From positions 1 to 64,000 of the forward strand of contig PLMN01000025.1 in NCBI GenBank assembly GCA_003141555.1: a stretch of 64,000 nt of DNA, in the 5' to 3' direction. Both the position numbers and the translations under genes were made by a program. The notes beneath the pieces are model-generated. The model had not been told where the DNA came from. It searched no databases and was given only the letters and a program-made list of their open reading frames with translations. Each line of letters opens with the position of its first letter. The stretch's first letter is position 1. Origin of the DNA: Candidatus Aminicenantota bacterium (GTDB lineage: Bacteria; Acidobacteriota; Aminicenantia; Aminicenantales; UBA4085). Shown here in pieces: positions 49,985-57,998 of the stretch.

Positions 49985-50755
49985 TCACTTCATCTGGACG
50001 AGGTCGCCGACGTGCACCGGGGTTTTCGCGGTCAAGATCTTGACCGTGGCCGAGGTCCGGCCCGCATCGATCACGACCGCGTTGGCCGAGGATTCGAACG
50101 GCTGGTCCGCCCCCGCCTGGAAGAAGACCGTCAGCTGTCGGCCGACGTCGAGGCCGTCGTCCCGGCCGAGGTCGATCAAGACCCGCTGGTCGGTCGCAGC
50201 CTGGACGGCGTTGTCCTCGAGGAACAGCACCCGGCCGGACGGCTTGTCGCCGTTCCGGGTCAGGGCGGTGAACCCCGATTCCTTGACCTGGAATTTCGCC
50301 TTTTCGACGAACGGGACAAGGACGCAGCCGGGCATCAGGGATCCGCAGGTCTTTTCGATGCGGGCCGTGCCGGCGACGCCCTCGACGCTCAGGATCCGGA
50401 CCCGGCCGCGCTGGATCGCCAGCCGGCCCGGCGAGGGCTTCCGGCCGAGACCGTCGATCTTGGGCCCGATCTCGAGGACGGCCATGACCTGGCCGGCTTG
50501 AAGCCCGGCGAGGCCGCGGCCCGTGAGGGCGATCCGGTCGCCGTCGGCAAGAAGCGTCCGGCCGTCCTCCCCGCCCGCGATCTTCAGCGCCGGCTCCGTG
50601 TCCAGGATGAAAAAGGAACAATACAGGTCGGTGTCGGAGATGAGGAAATTTGCCGCGCGGTCGGACTGGGACGCAACGGGAGCCTGCGGCCCGGCCCCCG
50701 CAAACACGGCGAGAAGAATGCCGGCCGCCGAAAGAATCATCAGGACATTTTTCAT
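49985..50755 (-). CDS. Exported protein of unknown function, beta-rich
   Basis: The start is set at ATG 50755 (MKNVLMILSAAGILLAVFAG, a signal peptide), which has GAGG six to seven bases upstream; an in-frame TTG at 50761 is less likely. The 256-residue product is beta-rich with short, alternating strands; the C-terminal part, VLIDLGRDDGLDVGRQLTVF followed by a T-rich strand set ending HVGDLVQMK, resembles flagellar assembly FlgT-like or pilus-associated C-terminal domains in pattern only. Two Cys pairs are absent. It is transcribed alone, upstream of the two tRNA genes on the same strand. Confidence 0.65.
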   Translation of the reverse strand: MKNVLMILSAAGILLAVFAGAGPQAPVASQSDRAANFLISDTDLYCSFFILDTEPALKIAGGEDGRTLLADGDRIALTGRGLAGLQAGQVMAVLEIGPKIDGLGRKPSPGRLAIQRGRVRILSVEGVAGTARIEKTCGSLMPGCVLVPFVEKAKFQVKESGFTALTRNGDKPSGRVLFLEDNAVQAATDQRVLIDLGRDDGLDVGRQLTVFFQAGADQPFESSANAVVIDAGRTSATVKILTAKTPVHVGDLVQMK

Positions 50756-50846
50756 GGTCAACCTCGCTCGCTCCCGCGACCCCGTGTTTTCCTCATTATA
50801 GTGCTTCCAACGGACCTTGACAATACATCGTTTTTCTTTGTGCCCC

Positions 50847-50876
50847 TTGACTTTTCATCGGAATTCCCTCTAAGAT
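50847..50876 (+). promoter_or_regulatory. Sigma-70-type promoter for the HU gene
   Basis: TTGACT (50847-50852) and TAAGAT (50871-50876) are 18 bases apart. A second TTGACA lies at 50817-50822. AGGAGAGGAGG (50905-50915) is a strong ribosome site before ATG 50922. Confidence 0.55.
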
Positions 50877-50921
50877 AAACGTTAGATCAGCCTACAAGCG
50901 CAAAAGGAGAGGAGGTCCGTC

Positions 50922-51191
50922 ATGGGGAAAAAAGAGATTACGGCGCGCATGGCCAAGGATGCGGGGATCACCCTCCATCAAGCCCAGGGCGCCTTCGCCT
51001 CACTGCTCGACGGAATCCGGGAAGACCTCAAAAAGGGCAACAAGGTCAATCTTTCGGGATTCGGCAGTTTCGAAATCAAGGTCCGCGAGGCCCGCAAGGG
51101 CCGCAATCCCAAAACCGGGGAATCCATCGACATCCCCGGCAAGAAACGCATCAAATTCAATCCCAGCCGCCAATTCAAGAACTCCCTCTGA
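50922..51191 (+). CDS. hup: HU/IHF family DNA-binding protein
   Basis: The 89-residue protein has the HU fold: two N-terminal helices, the LSGFGSFEIKVREARKGRNP beta arm with the conserved GRNPKTGE loop, and the IDIPGKKRIKFNPSRQFK end. HU bends and compacts DNA as a homodimer. The family usually begins MTK..., here MGKKEITARMAKDAGI. It is followed 68 bases later by ddl, probably as a separate unit. Confidence 0.95.
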   Translation: MGKKEITARMAKDAGITLHQAQGAFASLLDGIREDLKKGNKVNLSGFGSFEIKVREARKGRNPKTGESIDIPGKKRIKFNPSRQFKNSL

Positions 51192-51259
51192 CGCCGCGCG
51201 GGGGCGCGGTGGACAAAAAGGGGCGTCTTCACTAGAATAACCCCCGAAGCCGCGCTCCC

Positions 51260-52327
51260 ATGACGAAAAAGACGACCGTCGCCCTCCTGTTCGGGGGGCG
51301 TTCCGCGGAACACGACATCTCGGTCCTCTCGGCTCGGGCCATCTTTCGCAACCTGGACCGGAGGAAGTTTCGCCCGATTTCGATCTACATCGACCGGGAC
51401 GGGCGATGGCGCCGGGTCGCATCGCCGCTCTTCGCCGCGGACAAGCTCGCCCGGCGTCCGGCCGCCGGTTTTCTGCCCTGGGCCGGCCGCCCCCTCGCCC
51501 GCCCTTTCCAGGCGGACATCTATTTCCCCGTCCTTCACGGACCTTACGGCGAGGACGGCACGATCCAAGGCCTTCTCGAAATGGCCGATGTGCCCTTCGT
51601 CGGCGCGGGGGTGCTCGGCTCCGCCGCGGGCATGGACAAGGCCGTGATGAAAATCCTCTTCGAGGCCCGGGGCGTGCCCGTCGTCCCCTACCGTGTCGTC
51701 CACGAAACCGAATGGCGGAAAGCCCCCGGGTCGGTCTTGACCCGCCTGCGCCGCGCGTTCTCCCCGCCGATTTTCGTCAAGCCGGCCAACATGGGATCGA
51801 GCGTCGGCATCACCAAGGTCCGGCGCTCCGCGGAAGCGCGGGCCGCCCTCGAGCTCGCCTTCCGCTACGACCGCAAGGTGATCGTCGAGGCGGGCATCCG
51901 CGGCCGCGAGCTCGAATGCAGCGTCCTGGGCAACGACCGGCCCGCCGCCTCGCTCCCCGCGGAAATCGTGCCCTTCCGGGACTTTTACGACTACGAGGAA
52001 AAATATCTCGACGGCCAGACCGTCTTCCATATCCCGGCCAAGCTCCCCGCCGCGGTCCTGGCCGCCGTTCGCAAGACGGCGGTGGCGGCCTTCTCGGCCT
52101 GCGGCTGCGAAGGGCTGGCCCGGGTCGATTTCTTCCTCGAGGCGACGACCGGCCGGCTCTATGTCAACGAGATCAACACCATTCCCGGCTTCACCGAGAT
52201 CAGCATGTACCCCAAGCTCTGGGAGGCGAGCGGCCTGCCGTTCCCGCGCCTCGTCGAGCGCTTGATCGATCTGGGCTTCGAGCGCCATCGGGCGAAAAAA
52301 AGGTGCGTGGCGAGGACGCCGCGGTGA
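51260..52327 (+). CDS. ddl: D-alanine-D-alanine ligase
   Basis: The 355-residue ATP-grasp enzyme makes the D-Ala-D-Ala dipeptide for peptidoglycan. Marks are VALLFGGRSAEHDISVLSAR at the start, the FPVLHGPYGEDGTIQGLLE block, the ATP-grasp strand FVKPANMGSSVGITKVRRS, and the C-terminal metal site LYVNEINTIPGFTEISMYP. Its stop codon overlaps the GTG start of ruvX by four bases. The Leu/Ser-type loop YDYEEKYLDGQ fits dipeptide, not D-Ala-D-Lac, ligases, though this needs alignment. Confidence 0.95.
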   Translation: MTKKTTVALLFGGRSAEHDISVLSARAIFRNLDRRKFRPISIYIDRDGRWRRVASPLFAADKLARRPAAGFLPWAGRPLARPFQADIYFPVLHGPYGEDGTIQGLLEMADVPFVGAGVLGSAAGMDKAVMKILFEARGVPVVPYRVVHETEWRKAPGSVLTRLRRAFSPPIFVKPANMGSSVGITKVRRSAEARAALELAFRYDRKVIVEAGIRGRELECSVLGNDRPAASLPAEIVPFRDFYDYEEKYLDGQTVFHIPAKLPAAVLAAVRKTAVAAFSACGCEGLARVDFFLEATTGRLYVNEINTIPGFTEISMYPKLWEASGLPFPRLVERLIDLGFERHRAKKRCVARTPR

Positions 52328-52755
52328 GGGTCCTCGGGATTGATTTCGGCGATCGCAACATCGGCCTGGCCTTGAGCGACGTGCTGCGGATGACCGCCCA
52401 GCCGCAGGGAACGTATCTGTTCAAGAACCGTCCGGAGGAGGACGCCCTCTTTTTCAAGGACCTGGTCGCCCGCCAGAGCGTCAGCGAGATCGTGGTTGGC
52501 CTTCCCCTCCGCATGGACGGCTCGCCGGGAACCCGGGTCGACAAGACCAGGGCCTTCGCCCGGTGGCTCGGCGAGGCCGTCGGCCTCCCCATCGTCTTCT
52601 GGGACGAGCGGCTGACCACCCACCAGGCCCATAACGTCATGCAGGAACAGAAGGTCAGGACCAAGGACAAGCGGGCGGTCGTCAACCAGATCTCGGCCGC
52701 GATCATCCTCCAGGGCTATCTCGACAGCCGGCGTCCCGATGCGGATCTTCCTTAG
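52324..52755 (+). CDS. ruvX: Putative pre-16S rRNA nuclease / Holliday-junction resolvase homologue
   Basis: GTG 52324, overlapping the ddl stop, opens a 143-residue RuvX/YqgF protein: VRVLGIDFGDRNIGLALSDV (first catalytic Asp), VVGLPLRMDGSPGTRV, FWDERLTTHQA and DKRAVVNQISAAIILQGYL. Members process the 5' end of 16S rRNA or resolve branched DNA. Its own C-terminus overlaps the start of mltG by 17 bases, so the three genes are translationally linked. Confidence 0.92.
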   Translation: MRVLGIDFGDRNIGLALSDVLRMTAQPQGTYLFKNRPEEDALFFKDLVARQSVSEIVVGLPLRMDGSPGTRVDKTRAFARWLGEAVGLPIVFWDERLTTHQAHNVMQEQKVRTKDKRAVVNQISAAIILQGYLDSRRPDADLP

Positions 52756-53749
52756 GATCGCAAAAGGCGTTCTCCTGGCCCTCCAGGTGGTCCTGATGGG
52801 CGGATGGGTCTGGCTCTACCTCGAATCCCGGGCGCCGGCCGGGCCGGGCAACGCCGGCACGGCGATGGTCGAGATCGAGAAGGGCCGCGGGGTTCGGACG
52901 ATCGCCGCCGGCCTCAAGTCCAAGGGGGTCCTTCGCAAGGCCACGCCCTTCGTCCTGCGCTATGAGCTGTTTTTCCGGCCGCAGAGCCTCAAGGCGGGGG
53001 AATACCAGTTGCCGCTCGGCGGGACGGCCCGCGACGTCCTGGAGATGCTGCTCAAGGGCAGGGTCTTCCTCCACCCGGTCACCGTGGCCGAAGGATTGAC
53101 CGGGGCGGAGACCATGGAAGCCTTGATCGCGGCCGGCTTCGGCCGGCCGGAGGATTTCACGGCGGCGTTCCGCGAAACAGACGACATCGCCCTCTGGGAC
53201 CCGCTCGCCGGGGACTTGGAAGGGTACCTCTTCCCCGAGACGTATCGTCTGCCGCGCGGGATCCCGGCCCGGGACATCTTCAAAAAGATGACCGCCCAGT
53301 TCAAGACGGTGTTCGGCGACGCCGGGCGCCGCCGGGCCCGGGAGCTGGGGATGAGCGTCCGCGACGTCGTCACGCTCGCCTCGCTCATCGAGAAGGAAAC
53401 CTCGCTGCCCGCCGAGAAGCGGCTCGTCTCGGCCGTCTTTCACAACAGGCTGAGGATCGGGATGAAGCTCGACTGCGACCCGACGATCATCTACGCCCTC
53501 AAGAAGGCCGAGCCGTTCGAAGGCCGGCTCCTGACGAGGGACCTGAAATACGACTCGCCGTACAACACCTACCTCCACCCCGGCCTCCCGCCGGGGCCGA
53601 TCACGAACCCCGGGCGCGAGTCGATCGAAGCCGCCCTCGAGCCGGCGGACTCCGATTACCTCTACTTCGTCTCGCGCAATGACGGCAGCCACCAGTTCAG
53701 CCGGACGTTCGCCGAGCACCGGGCCGCCGTGAACAGGTTCCGGCGATAG
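52739..53749 (+). CDS. mltG: Endolytic murein transglycosylase
   Basis: The 336-residue protein has one N-terminal membrane helix (about 4-26), a LysM-like segment (GRGVRTIAAGLKSKGVLRKA) and the YceG domain with the catalytic Glu in LASLIEKETSLPAEKRLVSA, then FHNRLRIGMKLDCDPTIIYA and YNTYLHPGLPPGPITNPGR. MltG cleaves nascent glycan strands and sets their length. ATG 52739 lies within ruvX. The pairing with ddl and ruvX places peptidoglycan genes together. Confidence 0.95.
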   Translation: MRIFLRIAKGVLLALQVVLMGGWVWLYLESRAPAGPGNAGTAMVEIEKGRGVRTIAAGLKSKGVLRKATPFVLRYELFFRPQSLKAGEYQLPLGGTARDVLEMLLKGRVFLHPVTVAEGLTGAETMEALIAAGFGRPEDFTAAFRETDDIALWDPLAGDLEGYLFPETYRLPRGIPARDIFKKMTAQFKTVFGDAGRRRARELGMSVRDVVTLASLIEKETSLPAEKRLVSAVFHNRLRIGMKLDCDPTIIYALKKAEPFEGRLLTRDLKYDSPYNTYLHPGLPPGPITNPGRESIEAALEPADSDYLYFVSRNDGSHQFSRTFAEHRAAVNRFRR

Positions 53750-53806
53750 CCCCGGCGGAAGAAAGACCGGCCGGATTCGTCTAATAAACGGATGGAGTTC
53801 CGAGGA

Positions 53807-53835
53807 TTGCCATGCCCCGAGGTTTCTGGTATAAA
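53807..53835 (+). promoter_or_regulatory. Sigma-70-type promoter with extended -10
   Basis: TTGCCA (53807-53812) and TATAAA (53830-53835) are 17 bases apart, and TGG directly precedes the -10, forming an extended element. A second promoter of another class lies about 80 bases further downstream. Confidence 0.55.
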
Positions 53836-53915
53836 TAACGGTCCCCGGCGTAAAGGGAGTTTACAGAGGGCGATCCCGATCCCTCCGAAAGGCGAGGGTT
53901 TCCGCGGGATGAAGA

Positions 53916-53931
53916 TGGCATGGAACTTGCT
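53916..53931 (+). promoter_or_regulatory. Sigma-54 (-24/-12) promoter
   Basis: TGGCATGGAACTTGCT matches the YTGGCAYRNNNNTTGCW consensus at all defined positions, with GG and GC ten bases apart. The expected start is about 53942, 40 bases before ATG 53985. No rpoN or activator gene is in the window. Confidence 0.65.
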
Positions 53932-53984
53932 TAAAAGGAAATGTGAAATACCGCTTACGCTATGAAAGAGGAGGCCTCCCCACC

Positions 53985-55043
53985 ATGAAAAAGCTTATCG
54001 TCCCCATCGTTCTCGCGGGATTCATCCTCGGTCTCTTGACCGCCCCGGGAACCGCCCAAGACCAGAAGCCCGCGCCCGCGAAGCAGGCGACCACGCGAAT
54101 CATCATTCCCAAGGAAGTCAAGGACGCCCTCGACGCGGGCCTGGCGACCAAGCAGGGCCGGCAGGACATCCCCTTCACCATCTTCAACAGCACCTTCCTG
54201 CCCGCCCAGCAGGCGTTCTACATCGTCCTGTTCGCCAAGATCAAGAACGCCGACCTCGGCTTCGTGCCCGCGCCGCCCTCGCCGGTGGCGGATGCCGCCG
54301 CCCCGGCGTCGTCCAATCTCCGCGCGACCTTCGACGTCTTCCTGGATTTCCATAAGGTCACGAACGGCGCCGTCGGCCCCACGCTCCGGGAAGTCTATGT
54401 TCCCGTGACGGAAGAGCAGCCCGCGGCCGGATTCGATCCCGCCAAGGAAGAATGGTACTCGATCGGCTACACGCTTCTTCCGGGCGACTATCTCGTCGGC
54501 GTCGCGGCCTCGACCCACGACCTGAAGAAGATCGGGACGCAGTATTTTGAATTCAGCCTGCCCGATCCCGCGAAGCTGGTCAATGCCCTGGACACGACCC
54601 CCGTCTTCTTCGTGAAGGACCTCCAGAACCTCGGTCAGGTCGAACAGGCGCCCAAGCTCCACCGCGGGAAGTTCCGGTACTCGGTTCTCGAGATCGTGCC
54701 CAACATCGACCGCCTTTTCACCGCGGGCGATTTGCTCGACGTCTTCTTCACGATCCTGGGCGCCAAGCAATCGGCCGACGGCAAGAGCTCGATCGAGGTC
54801 GTGTACGAGGTTACGAAGGGCGAGGAGCCGGCGATCAAGTTCCAGCCGGCCATGTACGACGCCCCGCTGGTCAGCCATCCGCTGCCCCTGAAGCAGACCG
54901 TCCAGATCAAAACGGGCGACGAGGTGAAGCAGGTAGTCCGGGATCTGGCCCCGGGCGACTACACCCTGCACCTCAAGATCACGGACAAGCTCGCCGAGCC
55001 GCCGGTCAGCTGCACGAAGCAGATCGATTTCACGGTCAAGTAA
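53985..55043 (+). CDS. Exported protein of unknown function under dual promoters
   Basis: ATG 53985 is preferred over a GTG at 53943 because it opens a proper signal peptide (MKKLIVPIVLAGFILGLLTA, cut after GTAQ) and has GAGGAGG at 53968. The 352-residue mature part is beta-rich with a helix-poor pattern, for example QQAFYIVLFAKIKNADLGFV, VPVTEEQPAAGFDPAKEEWY and DLAPGDYTLHLKITDKLAEP at the end. This last block resembles the C-terminal region of GWxTD-associated proteins, but the GWxTD motif is absent. It has its own sigma-70 and sigma-54 promoters, suggesting controlled expression. Confidence 0.68.
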   Translation: MKKLIVPIVLAGFILGLLTAPGTAQDQKPAPAKQATTRIIIPKEVKDALDAGLATKQGRQDIPFTIFNSTFLPAQQAFYIVLFAKIKNADLGFVPAPPSPVADAAAPASSNLRATFDVFLDFHKVTNGAVGPTLREVYVPVTEEQPAAGFDPAKEEWYSIGYTLLPGDYLVGVAASTHDLKKIGTQYFEFSLPDPAKLVNALDTTPVFFVKDLQNLGQVEQAPKLHRGKFRYSVLEIVPNIDRLFTAGDLLDVFFTILGAKQSADGKSSIEVVYEVTKGEEPAIKFQPAMYDAPLVSHPLPLKQTVQIKTGDEVKQVVRDLAPGDYTLHLKITDKLAEPPVSCTKQIDFTVK

Positions 55044-55096
55044 ATCCCTCCGGCGCCGGGCCGCGTCCCGCTCGGGGCGAGGCCCGGCGCCGTCGT

Positions 55097-56011
55097 CTAT
55101 TTCTTCAGATAGTCGAGAAACCCCTTGACCTGGGCGGACCTCGGCGAATCGGGATCGATCTTCATGTACTGCTCGAAGGTCGCGATGGCCTCGGCTTTGC
55201 GCTGGAGATTGGTGTAGGTCAAGCCGAGCTGGTAAAGGCCGTCGAGATAGTCCTTCTGCACGTCGACGGACCGCTTGTAGAACTTCAGGGCGTCCTCGAA
55301 TTTCGACATATTGTAGTAGTTCGTCCCGATGTTGTAGAGGACCGTGGCATCCGTAATCTTGTCGAAATCGATCTTGCCGTACCATTCGAGGGCTTTGTCG
55401 GCTTGGCCGCGGTTGGCGTAACAATTGCCGATGGAGATCGTCGCGTCGACGTTGCCCGGCATTTTCTCCAGAACCTTCTTGTAGGCCTCCTCGGCCTGAT
55501 CGTACTTCTCCTGGGTGAAATAGGTGTTGCCCACGTTCTGCCAGAGGATGTAGGCTTCGGGATATTTGACCAGGAGGGCCTGGAAGGCGGCCAGGGCGCC
55601 GGCGTAGTCCTTCCGCTCGAAGATCTCGTTCGCCTTGTTCAGCCCGTTTTTCAGATCATCGGTCACCATCAGGCCTTCGACCTTCTTGAGGTTCATCTTG
55701 ATGTCCGGATTCTTGCGCTGCTCGGCGATGTCGACTACGATCTTCCTGATTTCATAGCCCATCTTCTCAAAATCGACGTTCCAAGCGCCGCTGGCCATCC
55801 ACGCGGCCAGGAATTTGCCTTCCTTGTCCGTGACGACTTCGAACCCGCCGCCGGCCTTGGGCAGGAAGAACTTGATCCGGACGCCCTCGATGGGCTTGTT
55901 GTCCTGGTCCAGGACCTGGCCGCTGAGCCGGCCCTTGCCCTTGTAATCCTGGGCGGCGAGCGTGCCCGCCGCCAGGACGATGCAGAGCGTCAGGAGAATG
56001 GCTTTTTTCAT
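55097..56011 (-). CDS. Exported TPR protein with N-terminal carboxypeptidase-regulatory-like domain
   Basis: ATG 56011 gives a signal peptide (MKKAILLTLCIVLAAGTLAA) and has GGAGG eight bases upstream. The 304-residue product then has a CarboxypepD-reg-like beta domain (GRLSGQVLDQDNKPIEGVRI onward, about 27-95) with the K-EVVTDKEGKFL pattern, and a run of TPRs (about 120-295), such as AYILWQNVGNTYFTQEKYDQ and ATVLYNIGTNYYNMSKFEDA. Proteins of this layout in Aminicenantes-like genomes are usually periplasmic. It converges on the upstream gene and precedes the PHP gene, which is on the other strand. Confidence 0.75.
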   Translation of the reverse strand: MKKAILLTLCIVLAAGTLAAQDYKGKGRLSGQVLDQDNKPIEGVRIKFFLPKAGGGFEVVTDKEGKFLAAWMASGAWNVDFEKMGYEIRKIVVDIAEQRKNPDIKMNLKKVEGLMVTDDLKNGLNKANEIFERKDYAGALAAFQALLVKYPEAYILWQNVGNTYFTQEKYDQAEEAYKKVLEKMPGNVDATISIGNCYANRGQADKALEWYGKIDFDKITDATVLYNIGTNYYNMSKFEDALKFYKRSVDVQKDYLDGLYQLGLTYTNLQRKAEAIATFEQYMKIDPDSPRSAQVKGFLDYLKK

Positions 56012-56133
56012 CGGTCGCCTCCACGCGGTCATCATGAGTTTCGAGGATTCCGTTCGAGAAACCATTTTATCATCGCCGCCGCCAAAAAAAAAGAAGGGCG
56101 TCCCCGGCCGGGAGGCGAATGTTCGGGCAGGGC

Positions 56134-56205
56134 GGGCGCTTCGCCTTGCACCCCCGCGCAAGCCGGTGCGGGCGCTTCGCCCTGCACTCCCGCGCAAGCC
56201 GGGGC
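56134..56205. repeat. Two-copy 36-bp tandem repeat
   Basis: GGGCGCTTCGCCTTGCACCC opens the first unit (56134-56169) and GGGCGCTTCGCCCTGCACTC the second (56170-56205); they differ at four positions. A partial third copy is possible from 56206. It lies upstream of the PHP-domain gene. Two directly adjacent units with no spacers rule out CRISPR. Confidence 0.75.
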
Positions 56206-56247
56206 TTGAATTCCCGCGCCGGATTCTCTACACTGGGCATCCATCCC

Positions 56248-57546
56248 ATGAAATTCCTCGCCGACCTTCATCTCCATTCCAAGTTCTCCCGCGCCACGTC
56301 GCGCGACATGACCCTCGACACGATGGCCGCCTGGGCCGGGGTCAAGGGAATCCGGGTCCTGGCCTCCGCGGATTTCACCCATCCCGAGTGGTTCTTCCTG
56401 ATCAAGGAAAAGCTCGAGCCGGCGGGCAACGGCCTTTTCCGCTTGAAATCTCCCCAGCCGCCCGACGACGAGCAGCTGCGGTCGGTCCCGGCCCCGCCCG
56501 GCGGCGTCCTCTTCGTCCTCTCCGCCGAGCTTAGCTTCATCTACTCGAAGCAGGGCAAGGTGCGCAAGATCCATCTCGTCCTCCTGGCCCCGGACTTCGA
56601 GTCCGTGGAGAAGATCAACGGCCGGCTGCACGGTCTGGGGGCCAACCTCCGGTCGGACGGCCGGCCCATCATCGGCATGGACGCCCGGACGTTCGTCAGG
56701 CTGGTCGCCGACCTTTGCCCCCGCTGCGTCGTGATCCCGTCGCACATCTGGACGCCCTGGTTCTCGGTCTTCGGGGCCAATTCGGGATTCGACACGATCG
56801 AGGAATGCTTCGAGGAGATGACCCCCTTCATCTTCGCCCTCGAAACCGGCCTGTCCTCCGACCCGCCGATGAACCGGCGCCTGTCCGCCCTCGACCGGTA
56901 TGCCCTCGTCTCGAACTCCGACGCCCATTCCCCATCGAAGATCGGCCGTGAAGCGAACGCCTTCGACACCGACTTCAGCTACAAGAGCCTCGTCGAGGCC
57001 GTCCGGAGCAAGGACCCCGCCCGGTTCCTGTACACGGTCGAGTTCTTCCCCGAGGAAGGAAAATACCACTACGACGGCCACCGCAAGTGCGGCGTCGTGT
57101 TCTCGCCCCGGGAGTCCCTGGCCCACAACGACCTCTGCCCGGTCTGCGGCAAGAAGCTCACGATCGGCGTCGCCCACCGGGTCGAGGAGCTCGCCGACCG
57201 GGAGGACATCCGCGACGCGGGGCTCCGGGTGCCGTTCAAGAGCCTGATTCCCCTCAACGAGATCATCGGCGAAGCTACCGACAAGACGGCCGATTGCCAG
57301 AGCGTCTGGGACACGTACTTCAAGTTCATCCGGGAGTTCGGGGACGAGCACCGGATCCTGACCGAGGTCCCGATCGCCGACCTGTGCCGCCTCGGCCCGG
57401 AGAAAGTCGGCCGGGGCGTGGACCGGGTACGCAAGGGCCTGGTCAAAATCGTCCCGGGCCACGACGGTGAATACGGCGCGATCCGCCTGTTCGACGGGGA
57501 TGAGGACGCCGGCGGGCCGGGCCCCGGCCAGATGTCGCTTTTCTGA
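56248..57546 (+). CDS. Endonuclease Q-like PHP-domain protein
   Basis: ATG 56248 gives a 432-residue protein with the PHP motifs in order: FLADLHLHSKFSRATSRDM, ASADFTHPEWF, VIPSHIWTPWFSVFG and LVSNSDAHSPSK. A C-terminal Cys-rich zinc-finger-like segment (HRKCGVVFSPRESLAHNDLC then PVCGKKLT) follows, then a helical tail. This order matches the EndoQ family, which in archaea and a few bacteria cuts DNA next to deaminated bases. The longer in-frame leader from 56119 runs through a 36-bp repeat and is rejected. It stands alone. Confidence 0.85.
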   Translation: MKFLADLHLHSKFSRATSRDMTLDTMAAWAGVKGIRVLASADFTHPEWFFLIKEKLEPAGNGLFRLKSPQPPDDEQLRSVPAPPGGVLFVLSAELSFIYSKQGKVRKIHLVLLAPDFESVEKINGRLHGLGANLRSDGRPIIGMDARTFVRLVADLCPRCVVIPSHIWTPWFSVFGANSGFDTIEECFEEMTPFIFALETGLSSDPPMNRRLSALDRYALVSNSDAHSPSKIGREANAFDTDFSYKSLVEAVRSKDPARFLYTVEFFPEEGKYHYDGHRKCGVVFSPRESLAHNDLCPVCGKKLTIGVAHRVEELADREDIRDAGLRVPFKSLIPLNEIIGEATDKTADCQSVWDTYFKFIREFGDEHRILTEVPIADLCRLGPEKVGRGVDRVRKGLVKIVPGHDGEYGAIRLFDGDEDAGGPGPGQMSLF

Positions 57547-57998
57547 AAAGCCGGGCGGCAATTCCTCGCCCTCATCCGACAGCTCGGAAATTCAACCAAG
57601 CCTTAAATCATTCGATATATCTTTTCCAATTTATTGAATATTATCCAAATTTTAGAATTAATGAGGCTCAAGGTCTCTGACAAATTCTTATAAATTATTG
57701 ATTTAATTCAAATTATGTTTTTCATGAATTGGCACGACTTTTGCACACCAAATATATCAGATATTACTTGTGCAGAAAAGAATTATTGAATTGACTTGAG
57801 GCGTCTCATTTCAAACACATCAGCCATGATCATTGTCCAATCCGTCAGGGACGCGCTATGCCAGACGGATACGGCAAAATCGGCAAAGCCAACAAAAAAG
57901 GAGGCGAGAAATCGGGTAGAGATCACAATGTCGGGGATTGGCTGAGTGGAACTCCACTCAAAAGGAAAGGAAGACATCACATCTCAAAAGGAGGGAAT
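57547..57998 (+). promoter_or_regulatory. AT-rich regulatory region with a sigma-54 promoter for the TonB receptor gene
   Basis: TTGGCACGACTTTTGCA (57729-57745) is a near-perfect -24/-12 site, with GG and GC ten bases apart. It lies within a 450-base, strongly AT-rich gap. Upstream is an inverted pair, TTTAGAATTAAT (57651-57662) and ATTTAATTCAAAT (57701-57713), that could bind an activator. The transcript would carry a leader of about 240 bases containing an AAAAGGAGGG ribosome site directly before GTG 57999. No riboswitch family is recognised. Confidence 0.65.

Noticed and set aside
56134-56205. CRISPR-like repeat
   Set aside because: Two units are directly adjacent with no spacers and no cas genes are nearby.
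57858-57998. Longer N-terminus for the TonB receptor from ATG 57858
   Set aside because: The extra 47 residues are polar and basic and would bury the signal peptide; GTG 57999 has AGGAGG four bases upstream.
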